7,602 bases of DNA from Fidelibacterota bacterium UBA1134 (GTDB lineage Bacteria; Fidelibacterota; Marinisomatia; Marinisomatales; S15-B10): positions 7,696 through 15,297 of the forward strand of contig DCAL01000060.1 of NCBI GenBank assembly GCA_002311975.1, written 5' to 3'. Position numbers and translations under genes: made by a program. Below are positions 1 through 6,684 of this stretch, piece after piece. A model generated the notes under the pieces. The model was given only the letters and a program-made list of their open reading frames with translations, searched no databases and was not told the origin of the DNA. Position 1 is the first letter of the stretch. The number at the start of each line of letters is the position of its first letter.

Positions 1-450
1 TTCGGCTGGGCCAAGCCGGTGCCGGTGGATCCGCGCTATTTTAACGATCCGAAACGGGATATGCTGTGGGTGGCGCTGGCCGGTCCCGCGGCAAACATGA
101 TCCTCGCCTTTGCATCCGGTATTTTGCTGACCAGTTTTCTCGGATCGGGCTTTCTCGCCACCGCTGGAGGCGCCTTTCTGGGCAACATGCTGCTCTACAG
201 TCTGCAAATCAATCTGGCGCTGGCGATCTTTAATCTGCTTCCCATTCCGCCTCTGGATGGGTCGAAAGTATTGCGAGGTGTTCTGCCGTATCAGTATGAG
301 CATATGGCGGACCGGCTCGAATACTATGGGCCCTACGTCCTCATGGGAATCATCATGCTCGGGTTTTTCACCGGGATCTCCATATTCTGGATATTCATCG
401 GTCCCTTTGTGAGGTTTTTCTCAGCTCTGTTTACTTTCGGACTCATGTGA
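1..450 (+). CDS. Site-2 protease family (M50) membrane metalloprotease, 5'-truncated
   Basis: This is the C-terminal 149 residues of a multi-span membrane protein whose frame is open from base 1, so the true start lies outside the window. It reads FGWAKPVPVDP, then a membrane segment beginning AGPAANMILAF, then a hydrophobic stretch ending in NLLPIPPLDGSKVL. These are hallmarks of the small M50/S2P-like family: the GWAKPVPV strand, the AGPxxN helix, and the PPLDG motif whose Asp (codon at 256-258) is the third zinc ligand. The HExxH zinc motif would lie upstream and cannot be checked. At least three hydrophobic segments are visible, the last covering roughly bases 336-440. The family cleaves substrates inside the membrane; the substrate here is unknown. 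The stop shares one base with the next reading frame, so the two are probably translationally coupled. Family assignment is secure; the biological role is not known. Confidence 0.88.
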   Translation, partial: FGWAKPVPVDPRYFNDPKRDMLWVALAGPAANMILAFASGILLTSFLGSGFLATAGGAFLGNMLLYSLQINLALAIFNLLPIPPLDGSKVLRGVLPYQYEHMADRLEYYGPYVLMGIIMLGFFTGISIFWIFIGPFVRFFSALFTFGLM

Positions 451-578
451 TGACATCGGATGTTCATATTCGGCGGGTCATCGAGAGGACGAAGCCGGCA
501 AGGTCCATTTGGTGGCTTATAGTGGTCTTTGGTGTGGTGACAGCTGTATTTTACTATTTGACATCGGGAGCGAATTAA
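450..578 (+). CDS. Small single-span membrane protein (42 aa), unrecognised
   Basis: A 42-residue frame starts at an ATG that overlaps the TGA of the upstream protease by one base (TGATG) and ends in TAA four bases before ftcD. The N-terminal 18 residues are rich in basic residues (RR, R, K, R). A hydrophobic stretch of about 18 residues then starts at IWWLIVVFGVV, followed by a short polar tail. That is a typical N-in, single-helix arrangement under the positive-inside rule. I do not recognise a family. The overlapping start, the exact fill of the gap and the clear membrane helix argue for a real gene, perhaps a partner of the adjacent membrane protease, but that link is inferred only from position. 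No convincing Shine-Dalgarno sequence is visible, consistent with re-initiation after the protease stop. The alternative is a chance frame in a 132-base spacer. Confidence 0.55.
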   Translation: MTSDVHIRRVIERTKPARSIWWLIVVFGVVTAVFYYLTSGAN

Positions 579-582
579 GCTG

Positions 583-2259
583 ATGGATAAAATTGTTGAA
601 TGTGTGCCCAATTTTAGTGAGGGCCGGGATGAGTCGATCCTGGAGGGGATTAGCCGCGCGATCGAGTCGGTTGCGGAAGTAGTTCTGCTGGATGTTGATC
701 CCGGCGAAGCGACCAACCGGACGGTAGTCACTTTTGTCGGATCGCCAAAGGGTGTGAAGGAAGCAGCGTTTCATGCCATCGCCACGGCGGCTGACCTCAT
801 CGATATGCGGAATCAATCCGGGGCTCACGCCCGTATGGGCGCCACCGACGTCTGTCCCTTCGTTCCTGTGCGCGGTGTAACCATGGATGACTGCGTTGAG
901 ATTGCCAAGTCAGTGGGGGAGCGTGTTGCTGAAGAATTGGGAATTCCTGTCTATCTGTATGAGCATGCGGCCTCCGCGCCTGAGAGGCGGAATCTGGCTA
1001 ATGTCCGCAAGGGTGAATATGAGGGATTGTCTGACAAGCTGAAAGACCCCAACTGGAAGCCGGACTTCGGCGAAGCGAAGTTTAACGCCGGAAGCGGCGC
1101 GACTGCTATCGGCGCCAGAGAATTCCTCATTGCGTACAACGTCAATCTGAACACGAAGGACAGGCGTGTGGCCACCGACATCGCCCTCGATATCCGGGAA
1201 GCGGGGCGGGCCAAGCGGGATAAGGACGGCAAGATCGTGCGCGATGAGGATGGAAAGGCAATCAAAGTGCCCGGCCTGTTTGAGTCGTGTAAGGCGGTTG
1301 GCTGGGTGATTGATGAATACCAGAAGGCTCAGGTTTCCATCAACCTGACAAATCACCATGTGACACCGCCTCATGCGGCATTCGAGGCTGTACGGGAGGG
1401 CGCTCGCAAGCGAGGACTGCGTGTGACAGGAAGTGAAATTGTCGGTCTCATTCCTCTGGAGGCGATGCTCATGGCGGGGCGGTTCTATCTGGAAAAGCAG
1501 GGGAAGACGCAGGCGGTTCCCGAGGTTGAGTTGCTGAGGGTAGCCATCGAATCGCTCGGTCTTAACGACGTCGCCAAATTCAATCCTATGGAAAAGATTG
1601 TTGATTACAGAGTAGTTGAGCAGGGCGATCTTGTCTCGAGGACTGTGGCCGGTTTTGCGGATGAACTTTCGATTGACAGCCCTGCGCCGGGCGGCGGATC
1701 GGTTTCAGCCCTTATGGGGAGTCTGGCGGCAGCACTCGTCAGCATGGTGGCAGCCCTTACTCATGGAAAAAAGGGGATGGAGGCTTCGCGCTCAAGAATG
1801 GAGGAACTGGGGGAGAAGGGGCAGTTCCTCAAAGATCGTCTCGCCTTTCTGGTGGATGAGGATACGCGCTCATTCAACGCAGTCATGGCGGCTATGCGGA
1901 TGATGAAGAAGAGTGATGAAGAAAAGAAGGTGCGCGGGCAGGCCATGAATGCCGCCGCCAAGAGAGCCACCGAAGTTCCACTGGAAGTTGCCCATTTGTG
2001 TTTTCAGGCGCTAGAACTGGCGCAAGCCGCAGCGAAAGAAGGGAATCCCAATTCAGCGAGCGATGCGGGCGTGGCGGCCGAAGCGGCTCTGGCCGGACTG
2101 AAAGGGGCGCGGCTGAATGTGCTTATCAATCTGCCGGGAATAGACGATGAGGATTTCTGCAAGACATCGATATCTGAAGTCGAGGATCTGAGAAAGCGGG
2201 GAGCATCTCTGGCGCAGGAGATTGCCACGGCGGTTGAGTTAACTATCAAGGAATTTTAG
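583..2259 (+). CDS. ftcD: Bifunctional glutamate formiminotransferase / formiminotetrahydrofolate cyclodeaminase
   Basis: This 558-residue fusion enzyme moves the formimino group of N-formimino-L-glutamate to tetrahydrofolate, then deaminates 5-formimino-THF to 5,10-methenyl-THF and ammonia. It is a late step of histidine breakdown that feeds one-carbon metabolism. The formiminotransferase half (about 1-340) opens with VECVPNFSEGRD and carries GAHARMGATDVCPFVPV. Its His82 aligns with the catalytic His82 of the mammalian enzyme, although the flanking GEHPRMGA is GAHARMGA here. A charged insert at about 209-230 (KDGKIVRDEDGK) resembles what I recall from Bacteroidetes-type enzymes. The cyclodeaminase half (about 350-558) has DSPAPGGGSVSAL (365-377) and GNPNSASDAGVAAEAAL (487-503). 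Length is close to the roughly 541 residues of the vertebrate fusion. GGGAG-like purines (GGGAG at 566-570) lie a rather long 12 bases before the ATG. No hut genes are adjacent in the window. Confidence 0.95.
   Translation: MDKIVECVPNFSEGRDESILEGISRAIESVAEVVLLDVDPGEATNRTVVTFVGSPKGVKEAAFHAIATAADLIDMRNQSGAHARMGATDVCPFVPVRGVTMDDCVEIAKSVGERVAEELGIPVYLYEHAASAPERRNLANVRKGEYEGLSDKLKDPNWKPDFGEAKFNAGSGATAIGAREFLIAYNVNLNTKDRRVATDIALDIREAGRAKRDKDGKIVRDEDGKAIKVPGLFESCKAVGWVIDEYQKAQVSINLTNHHVTPPHAAFEAVREGARKRGLRVTGSEIVGLIPLEAMLMAGRFYLEKQGKTQAVPEVELLRVAIESLGLNDVAKFNPMEKIVDYRVVEQGDLVSRTVAGFADELSIDSPAPGGGSVSALMGSLAAALVSMVAALTHGKKGMEASRSRMEELGEKGQFLKDRLAFLVDEDTRSFNAVMAAMRMMKKSDEEKKVRGQAMNAAAKRATEVPLEVAHLCFQALELAQAAAKEGNPNSASDAGVAAEAALAGLKGARLNVLINLPGIDDEDFCKTSISEVEDLRKRGASLAQEIATAVELTIKEF
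2248..2252 (+). promoter_or_regulatory. Ribosome binding site for mutL
   Basis: AAGGA lies inside the last codons of ftcD, six bases before the GTG at 2259. It fixes that GTG as the mutL start, giving an N-terminus (MGKIHVLSDDLKNKIAAGEVVERPA) that matches the usual MutL beginning. The GTG shares its first base with the ftcD TAG stop (TAGTG), so coupling is likely. Confidence 0.8.
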
Positions 2260-3986
2260 TGGGCAAGATTCACGTACTGTCAGACGATCTGAAAAATAAG
2301 ATTGCTGCCGGCGAGGTGGTTGAGCGTCCCGCCTCTGTGGTGAAGGAGCTCATAGAGAACAGTATCGACGCCGGAGCGAAGAATATCGACATATCCGTAA
2401 GCGGCGGCGGGAACGCTTCCATTCAAGTGGCAGATGACGGGAGTGGACTCGAGAGCGACGATCTGAAGTTAGCTTTCAGCCGTCATACCACTTCCAAGAT
2501 TGAGTCGCCTGAGGATCTGCACCGGATCAGTACCCTCGGCTTCCGCGGGGAAGCGCTGGCCAGCATCGCCTCCGTCGCGAAAGTGAGAGCGATTTCAACC
2601 GTGGATGGTGGGACAGGTTCGGAGATTGCCATCAGCAATGGCGAAATATCGGAGCAGGTTCCGGGCTCCATCGTGGAGGGAACCTCCATCTCGGTGACAG
2701 ACCTGTTCTTTTCCGTGCCGGCACGCAGGAAGTTTCTGAAAAGTGCCAAAGTGGAGTTCAGACATGTCATTCAAGTCGTCAGGAGATTTGCTCTCAGTTA
2801 TCCCGAGATTGCCTTCAATCTGATTGCTGATGACAAGAAGGTGCTTTCCGTTCGTAGTGAGACTCTTGAAGAGAGGATTGGGAAAGTTTTCGATCCCACA
2901 TACAGACAGAACATTCTTGCTGTGGACTACGCCAAGGGACAGTTCAAGATAACTGGATTTGTAGGCAATCTTAATCTGGTGAGAAAGAGGAGGGGAGAGC
3001 AGTTCCTGTTTCTGGAGGGGCGATATATCGTAGATAGACTTTTGAATTCCGCTGTCTATTCAGCCTACCGTTCTCTTGTCTCCCGTGGTGAGTTTCCATT
3101 CTTTGTTCTGAACCTGAAAGCGCCGCTTGATCAGGTAGACGTAAATGTCCATCCCATGAAGATTGAAGTGAGATTTCAGGATGAGTGGCGTGTCTATCAT
3201 ACCTTGAAGTCGGCCGTAGAGGCTGCCCTTGCGGAGATTCTCAGCACCATCCCCGATCTGGCAAAGTTTGAGCCGCCAGATGCCGCTTCAGGGCAGGATG
3301 CTCTCCCTTTCCAGCGGCAGTCAGGGCAGCCGGGAGGAGCAGTTGGGGTGGATACGGTGGAAAGGGCAAAACAATACGTGCGCACGATTCGGGTTCAGCC
3401 GCAAAGTTCGGAGTTTGTGAATCTGGAAAATATTTGGCAGGTTCACACCAAGTACATTGTCTCTGAAATCAAGAGCGGTCTGGTGGTAATTGATCAGCAT
3501 GTGGCACACGAGCGCATCCTGTTTGAACAGGCGCTGCAGGCGCTGGAAGGGTCACCGATGCCAAGCCAGACACTGCTCTTTCCTGAGGTGGTGGAGTTGC
3601 CGGCAGATGAATTTTCCGCTCTAATCGACCTCTTCCCGTTTCTGGAGAAGATTGGTTTTCGCATGAAAGAGTTCGGTAAGAATACCGTTCTTGTGGAGGG
3701 AGTTCCCTCGGAGATGGGGTGGGAAAAAATTCGCGGAATCTTGAAGGACATCCTCGATTCCTATGAAACTGAGAAAAGGGAGCACGCCTCATTTCAGGAG
3801 GCTGTGGCGGCTTCATTTGCCTGCCACGCAGCGGTGAAAGCCGGGGATGTACTGGTCAAAGAGGAAATGCAGTCACTGGTGGATCGCCTTTTCGCCACCA
3901 AGCATCCTTACTACTGTCCCCACGGGCGACCGATCATCGTTAATCTTAGTTTGGATGAACTCGACAGACGCTTTGAACGAAATTGA
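2259..3986 (+). CDS. mutL: DNA mismatch repair protein MutL (endonuclease type)
   Basis: This 575-residue GHKL-ATPase couples mismatch recognition by MutS to strand incision. The N-terminal ATPase domain shows KELIENSIDAG (29-39, with Glu30 and Asn34 in the places of E. coli Glu29 and Asn33), ADDGSG (58-63) and GFRGEAL (94-100). The transducer domain includes VDVNVHPMKIEVRF (293-306). A short linker (about 335-390) leads to the dimerisation domain. There the nuclease metal motif reads DQHVAHERILFE (412-423), a DQHAx2Ex4E motif with Ala replaced by Val. It is followed by ACHAAVKAG (521-529), CPHGRP (553-558) and a terminal FER (572-574), all features of MutL proteins that nick DNA themselves. 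QTLLFP (437-442) sits where the beta-clamp binding motif of Bacillus MutL (QEMIVP) is found. Host strand discrimination therefore probably does not depend on MutH. It is slightly shorter than E. coli MutL (615 residues), mainly in the linker. Confidence 0.97.
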   Translation: MGKIHVLSDDLKNKIAAGEVVERPASVVKELIENSIDAGAKNIDISVSGGGNASIQVADDGSGLESDDLKLAFSRHTTSKIESPEDLHRISTLGFRGEALASIASVAKVRAISTVDGGTGSEIAISNGEISEQVPGSIVEGTSISVTDLFFSVPARRKFLKSAKVEFRHVIQVVRRFALSYPEIAFNLIADDKKVLSVRSETLEERIGKVFDPTYRQNILAVDYAKGQFKITGFVGNLNLVRKRRGEQFLFLEGRYIVDRLLNSAVYSAYRSLVSRGEFPFFVLNLKAPLDQVDVNVHPMKIEVRFQDEWRVYHTLKSAVEAALAEILSTIPDLAKFEPPDAASGQDALPFQRQSGQPGGAVGVDTVERAKQYVRTIRVQPQSSEFVNLENIWQVHTKYIVSEIKSGLVVIDQHVAHERILFEQALQALEGSPMPSQTLLFPEVVELPADEFSALIDLFPFLEKIGFRMKEFGKNTVLVEGVPSEMGWEKIRGILKDILDSYETEKREHASFQEAVAASFACHAAVKAGDVLVKEEMQSLVDRLFATKHPYYCPHGRPIIVNLSLDELDRRFERN

Positions 3987-4075
3987 CTATTTTCTATTTA
4001 CGATTTTTGATTGATAAGATTGACTGATTCCGATCCCATTTGCTGCCTTTTTGTTCAATAGAAAATCAAAAATAG
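3987..4075 (+). repeat. A+T-rich mutL-miaA spacer with inverted repeat words
   Basis: The 64-base spacer after mutL is far richer in A+T than its surroundings and is built from short related words. TTTTCTATT (3990-3998) is the exact complement of AATAGAAAA (4057-4065), and ATTTTTGATT (4003-4012) is the exact complement of AATCAAAAAT (4064-4073). Because the two downstream words overlap and come in the same order as the upstream ones, the pairings are not nested and only one could form at a time. The right-hand copy falls within the first codons of miaA as called. There is no T-tract hairpin that would make a clear intrinsic terminator. I read it as degenerate copies of a simple intergenic repeat in opposite orientation; a regulatory role is possible but unsupported. 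Confidence 0.45.
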
Positions 4076-5001
4076 CCATAGTGATTGCCGGTCCCACAGC
4101 CGTGGGCAAGTCCACCGTGGCCGTGCGAGTGGCCCGGGAACTTGACGGTGAGATTATCGGCCTCGATTCCCGTCAGATTTACCGTCATATGCCTATCGGC
4201 ACGGCTCAACCCACTGAGAAGGAGCGAGGCGGAATTCCCCATCACTTGATCGGGATCAGGGACCCCGGCGAAATGATTTCAGCAGGAGAGTACGCCCATC
4301 TGGTTGAAGAGGAGATGGAAGGGGTTTTGGAGCGGGAAGGACTTCCCATTGTGTGCGGCGGGAGCGGTCTCTACTACAGGGCGCTTACCCGTGGCATTTT
4401 TGAGGGATCCTCTTCTGACCTTGATATCCGCAAGAAGCTACAGTCGGAGCTGGAAAGGGAGGGTGTTGATAAACTGTTGCAGAGGCTTCGCGCTGTTGAC
4501 CCGGAATACGCGGAAATCGTCCACCCCAACAATCACAAGCGGCTCATCCGGGCACTGGAGATATTCGAGATAACGGGCAAGGCCCCCAGTGACCATTTTA
4601 AATCCCAGCAGGAAAGAATCCCGGATGATACAACCTTCAGCATCTATCTGCGAGCGTCACGCAATTTTCTCGAGCCGCGTATCTGCCACCGCACTGATGA
4701 GATGCTTGACAAAGGATGGATAGAAGAGGTTCAGTCACTCGTGGAGATGGGAGTCGATCAGAAGTCCCACCCCGTGGGCAGCCTCGGTTATCGCGAGATC
4801 ATGGCTTATCTTGATGGAGCAATGAACCGGGACGAGATGGTTGACCGTATCAACATTCAGACGCGCCAGTATGCCAGAAAACAGTTGAAATGGTTCGATC
4901 GTGAAAAGATGAATCTGAAACTGGATCTATCAGAAAGCAGATCACTGGATGATACGGTCGCTACTATTGTGGGTGAATTCAAAACGTTTGGTTCGAGTTA
5001 G
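4051..5001 (+). CDS. miaA: tRNA dimethylallyltransferase MiaA
   Basis: MiaA transfers a dimethylallyl group from DMAPP to N6 of adenosine 37 in tRNAs that read codons beginning with U, forming i6A37. The 316-residue product shows the P-loop GPTAVGKS (14-21), DSRQIYRHMPIGTAQPT (39-55), GGSGLYYRAL (103-112), HPNNHKRLIRALEI (158-171), GYREIMAYLDG (246-256) and TRQYARKQLKWF (271-282). These run in family order at normal length. The start is uncertain. The TTG at 4051 gives ten residues before the P-loop strand but lacks a visible Shine-Dalgarno sequence. An in-frame stop at 4021-4023 bars anything much longer (only a CTG at 4024 remains), and GTG at 4081 would leave almost nothing before the P-loop. 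Placement after mutL is common in bacteria. It is probably cotranscribed with mutL, or initiated from the A+T-rich spacer. Confidence 0.95.
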   Translation: MFNRKSKIAIVIAGPTAVGKSTVAVRVARELDGEIIGLDSRQIYRHMPIGTAQPTEKERGGIPHHLIGIRDPGEMISAGEYAHLVEEEMEGVLEREGLPIVCGGSGLYYRALTRGIFEGSSSDLDIRKKLQSELEREGVDKLLQRLRAVDPEYAEIVHPNNHKRLIRALEIFEITGKAPSDHFKSQQERIPDDTTFSIYLRASRNFLEPRICHRTDEMLDKGWIEEVQSLVEMGVDQKSHPVGSLGYREIMAYLDGAMNRDEMVDRINIQTRQYARKQLKWFDREKMNLKLDLSESRSLDDTVATIVGEFKTFGSS

Positions 5002-5017
5002 ACTTTAGTCGTAAATT
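4988..5017 (+). promoter_or_regulatory. Tentative promoter for the pyr operon
   Basis: TTGGTT (4988-4993) and TAAATT (5012-5017) are separated by 18 bases and would start transcription around 5024, just before the attenuator. The match to the sigma-70 consensus is poor, and the promoter consensus of this organism is unknown. The argument is mainly positional: an attenuator normally follows its promoter closely, and this gap is the only spacer available. Confidence 0.2.
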
Positions 5018-5031
5018 TGCGTTTGAAAGAG

Positions 5032-5065
5032 GTCCTTTAAACCATTCCTGAGAGAAGGTAAGGAC
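5032..5065 (+). promoter_or_regulatory. PyrR-binding loop (anti-antiterminator) in the pyr leader
   Basis: GTCCTT (5032-5037) pairs perfectly with AAGGAC (5060-5065). Inside, a TAA bulge on the 5' side is followed by ACC/GGT, a single bulged A, TTC/GAA, and the six-base loop CTGAGA (5048-5053). This matches the known PyrR-binding hairpin: lower stem, 5'-side internal bulge, upper stem, and a terminal hexaloop of the form CNGNGA. When PyrR binds this RNA with uridine nucleotides present, the 3' side of the hairpin is unavailable to the antiterminator and the downstream terminator forms. The adjacent pyrR gene makes the assignment strong. Confidence 0.85.
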
Positions 5066-5086
5066 GCTTCGGCATCCTCCTTTCTT
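5052..5086 (+). promoter_or_regulatory. Predicted antiterminator hairpin of the pyr attenuator
   Basis: AGGA (5061-5064) pairs with TCCT (5075-5078), closed above by GC-TTCG-GC (5066-5073), an exceptionally stable tetraloop type. The stem continues below as GG/CC and AA/TT, and after a bulged T as GA/TC plus a G-T wobble, over 5052-5058 and 5079-5086. It uses the 3' half of the PyrR-binding loop and the 5' half of the terminator, so it excludes both. It would form when PyrR is not bound and allow read-through into pyrR-pyrB-pyrC. Confidence 0.7.
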
Positions 5087-5098
5087 GGGAGGATTTTT
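5074..5098 (+). terminator. Intrinsic terminator of the pyr attenuator
   Basis: ATCCTCC (5074-5080) pairs perfectly with GGAGGAT (5088-5094) around a seven-base loop, followed at once by a run of T residues to 5098. It lies 11 bases upstream of the pyrR start codon and downstream of the antiterminator, so its job is conditional termination before the operon rather than ending miaA alone. Its 3' arm is also the only GGAGG near pyrR. Confidence 0.87.
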
Positions 5099-5109
5099 GG
5101 TATCTGAGC

Positions 5110-5655
5110 ATGCCGAAGATAAAGAAGAAACAGCTTCTTGACCAAGACGGGATCAGCCGGTCTCTGTCGCGTATTGCCCACGAGATTACTGAATGTCTTC
5201 CTTCCACGGATAAGATAGCCTTTATCGGCATCCGCACCCGCGGCGAATTCATTGCCACCCGGCTCGCTGACAAGATCCAGAGTCTCACCCAAAACGAAAT
5301 TCAGATCGGCTTTCTCGATGTCACCTTCTATCGCGATGATTTCCGAGAACGCCTGATCCAGCCGCAGGTGAAGGGGTCAGACATCTCCTTCTCCATCGAT
5401 GGTCTGACGCTGATCCTGACCGATGATGTCCTCTTTACGGGGCGGACTATCCGGGCTGCACTGGATGAGTTGATGGACTTCGGCCGTCCGGCGAAAATTC
5501 TGATGGCGACACTCGTGGACAGGGGTCACCGCGAGATGCCCATCAAGGCAGATTTCGTGGGCAAGAATATTCCCACCGCGGAAAACGAGCACGTGCTGGT
5601 GAAACTCGATGAAGTGGACGGCGAAGATGCTGTCTATCTGGTGGACTACGGCTAA
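5110..5655 (+). CDS. pyrR: PyrR, pyr operon RNA-binding attenuation protein / uracil phosphoribosyltransferase
   Basis: PyrR senses UMP/UTP against PRPP and binds the leader hairpin to cause early termination. Many members also convert uracil and PRPP to UMP. The 181-residue product matches Bacillus PyrR in length and motif order: a basic N-terminus, SLSRIAHEITE (18-28), IGIRTRGEFIA (39-49), GFLDVTFYRDD (67-77), the PRPP-binding loop LILTDDVLFTGRT (101-113), TLVDRGHREMPIKADFVGKN (134-153) and IPT (154-156). The start ATG has only a weak Shine-Dalgarno match. The GGAGG of the terminator arm lies 17 bases upstream, which is too far for standard use, though an in-frame CTG at 5104 would be better spaced. 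It is the first gene of the operon, under its own attenuator, as in Bacillus. The gene ends one base before pyrB. Confidence 0.95.
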   Translation: MPKIKKKQLLDQDGISRSLSRIAHEITECLPSTDKIAFIGIRTRGEFIATRLADKIQSLTQNEIQIGFLDVTFYRDDFRERLIQPQVKGSDISFSIDGLTLILTDDVLFTGRTIRAALDELMDFGRPAKILMATLVDRGHREMPIKADFVGKNIPTAENEHVLVKLDEVDGEDAVYLVDYG

Positions 5656-5656
5656 G

Positions 5657-6589
5657 ATGGGATTCTTGCAGAACAGGCACCTGCTCGGTCTCGCTGACGC
5701 TCCGGCGGAGGACATCCGGCTGATCCTTGAAAACGCTTTCACCTTCAGGGAGGTGCTGGACAGACCCATCAAGAAGGTACCGACGCTGCAGGGTAAGACG
5801 GTAGTAAACCTATTCTTCGAACCGTCCACCCGGACGAGGATATCCTTCGAACTGGCGCAGAAGCGGCTGTCGGCGGATACGGTGAACTTTTCCGCCAGCG
5901 CAAGCAGTCTTCAGAAAGGCGAAAGTTTCAAGGATACGGCTCAGAACATCGAGGCCATGAAGGTTGATTGCATCATCATGCGCCACCCTGTTCCCGGAGC
6001 GTCCATTCATTTGACAAAGTATGTTGATTCCGTAGTTGTAAATGCCGGCGACGGGGCACATGAACATCCGACACAGGCGCTGCTTGATATGATGAGCCTT
6101 CAGGAGAGATTCGGCAGAATTGAAGGGCTCAAGGTCGGTATCGTGGGCGATATTTCTCACAGCCGCGTGGCCGGATCGAATATCCTCGGACTGCAGAAGA
6201 TGGGTGCGGAAGTGACTCTCTGCGGGCCGCCCACCATGATGCCTTTGGGAGTGGGGGCTTTGGGAGTCACAGTCAATCATAATCTTGATGAAGTTCTCGA
6301 CTGGGCTGACGCCATAAATGTACTCAGGATTCAGCGGGAGCGGATGGGAGCGAGCTATTTCCCATCGGTGAGGGAATACCGTCATCTGTTCGGTATTACG
6401 CAGGAGAGAATCGAGCGACTGAAAAAGCAGCTGATTATCATGCATCCGGGACCCATGAACAGGGGCGTGGAAATCGACAGCGATGTGGCCGACAGCGAGA
6501 ACGCCATCATACTTGACCAAGTGCTGAACGGCGTGGCCATCCGGATGGCGGTGCTTTATCTCTTGTTGGGAGACAAGCCGGAAGAATGA
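5657..6589 (+). CDS. pyrB: Aspartate carbamoyltransferase catalytic subunit
   Basis: PyrB condenses carbamoyl phosphate with L-aspartate to N-carbamoyl-L-aspartate, the committed step of pyrimidine synthesis. The frame is open further upstream, but the ATG at 5657, one base after the pyrR stop (TAAGATG), gives 310 residues starting MGFLQNRHLLGL. That is the normal family start, and an earlier ATG at 5609 would lie inside pyrR. Visible motifs are FFEPSTRTRISFE (53-65, carbamoyl phosphate binding), Ser83 and Lys87 of the loop contributed by a neighbouring subunit, HPVPG (110-114), HEHPTQALLD (135-144), GDISHSRVAGSN (164-175) and HPGPMNRGVEI (263-273). No pyrI regulatory chain is visible, so control is probably through PyrR attenuation. 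The fully conserved active-site motifs indicate an active enzyme rather than a pseudo-subunit. Tight spacing indicates translational coupling to pyrR. Confidence 0.97.
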   Translation: MGFLQNRHLLGLADAPAEDIRLILENAFTFREVLDRPIKKVPTLQGKTVVNLFFEPSTRTRISFELAQKRLSADTVNFSASASSLQKGESFKDTAQNIEAMKVDCIIMRHPVPGASIHLTKYVDSVVVNAGDGAHEHPTQALLDMMSLQERFGRIEGLKVGIVGDISHSRVAGSNILGLQKMGAEVTLCGPPTMMPLGVGALGVTVNHNLDEVLDWADAINVLRIQRERMGASYFPSVREYRHLFGITQERIERLKKQLIIMHPGPMNRGVEIDSDVADSENAIILDQVLNGVAIRMAVLYLLLGDKPEE

Positions 6590-6650
6590 TTACTGCAGGA
6601 ATGTCATATCGGGGTGCAAAAATCTTAGATGATATCTTCCACTTGATTAG

Positions 6651-6684
6651 ATCGCAACACTCCTCCTTTGGAGTCGCTCGCGAT
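6651..6684 (+). repeat. Palindromic intergenic repeat between pyrB and pyrC
   Basis: ATCGC (6651-6655) pairs with GCGAT (6680-6684), and ACTCC (6659-6663) pairs with GGAGT (6670-6674) around a six-base loop. Read on the minus strand it begins GGTCATCGCGAGCGACTCC, resembling the 'GTCATTGCGAGCGA...GCAATC' palindromic repeats that I recall from intergenic regions of many bacteria. No T-tract follows, so it is not an intrinsic terminator. In the transcript it would fold in the pyrB-pyrC gap and could affect mRNA stability. Only one copy lies in the window. Confidence 0.55.

Noticed and set aside
910..1374. Minus-strand open frame inside ftcD
   Set aside because: It is embedded in a region with clear formiminotransferase conservation on the plus strand and has no recognisable product.
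5609..5656. Upstream 16-codon extension of pyrB
   Set aside because: It would overlap the conserved C-terminus of PyrR and adds residues foreign to the PyrB family. The ATG at 5657 fits the family start and the operon spacing.
5810..6520. Minus-strand open frame (236 codons) antisense to pyrB
   Set aside because: It lies inside the well-conserved pyrB coding region, and the product has no familiar motif.
6659..6674. Hairpin in the pyrB-pyrC gap as an intrinsic terminator or second PyrR attenuator
   Set aside because: There is no T-run after the stem and no CNGNGA loop in the gap, so it fits neither role.
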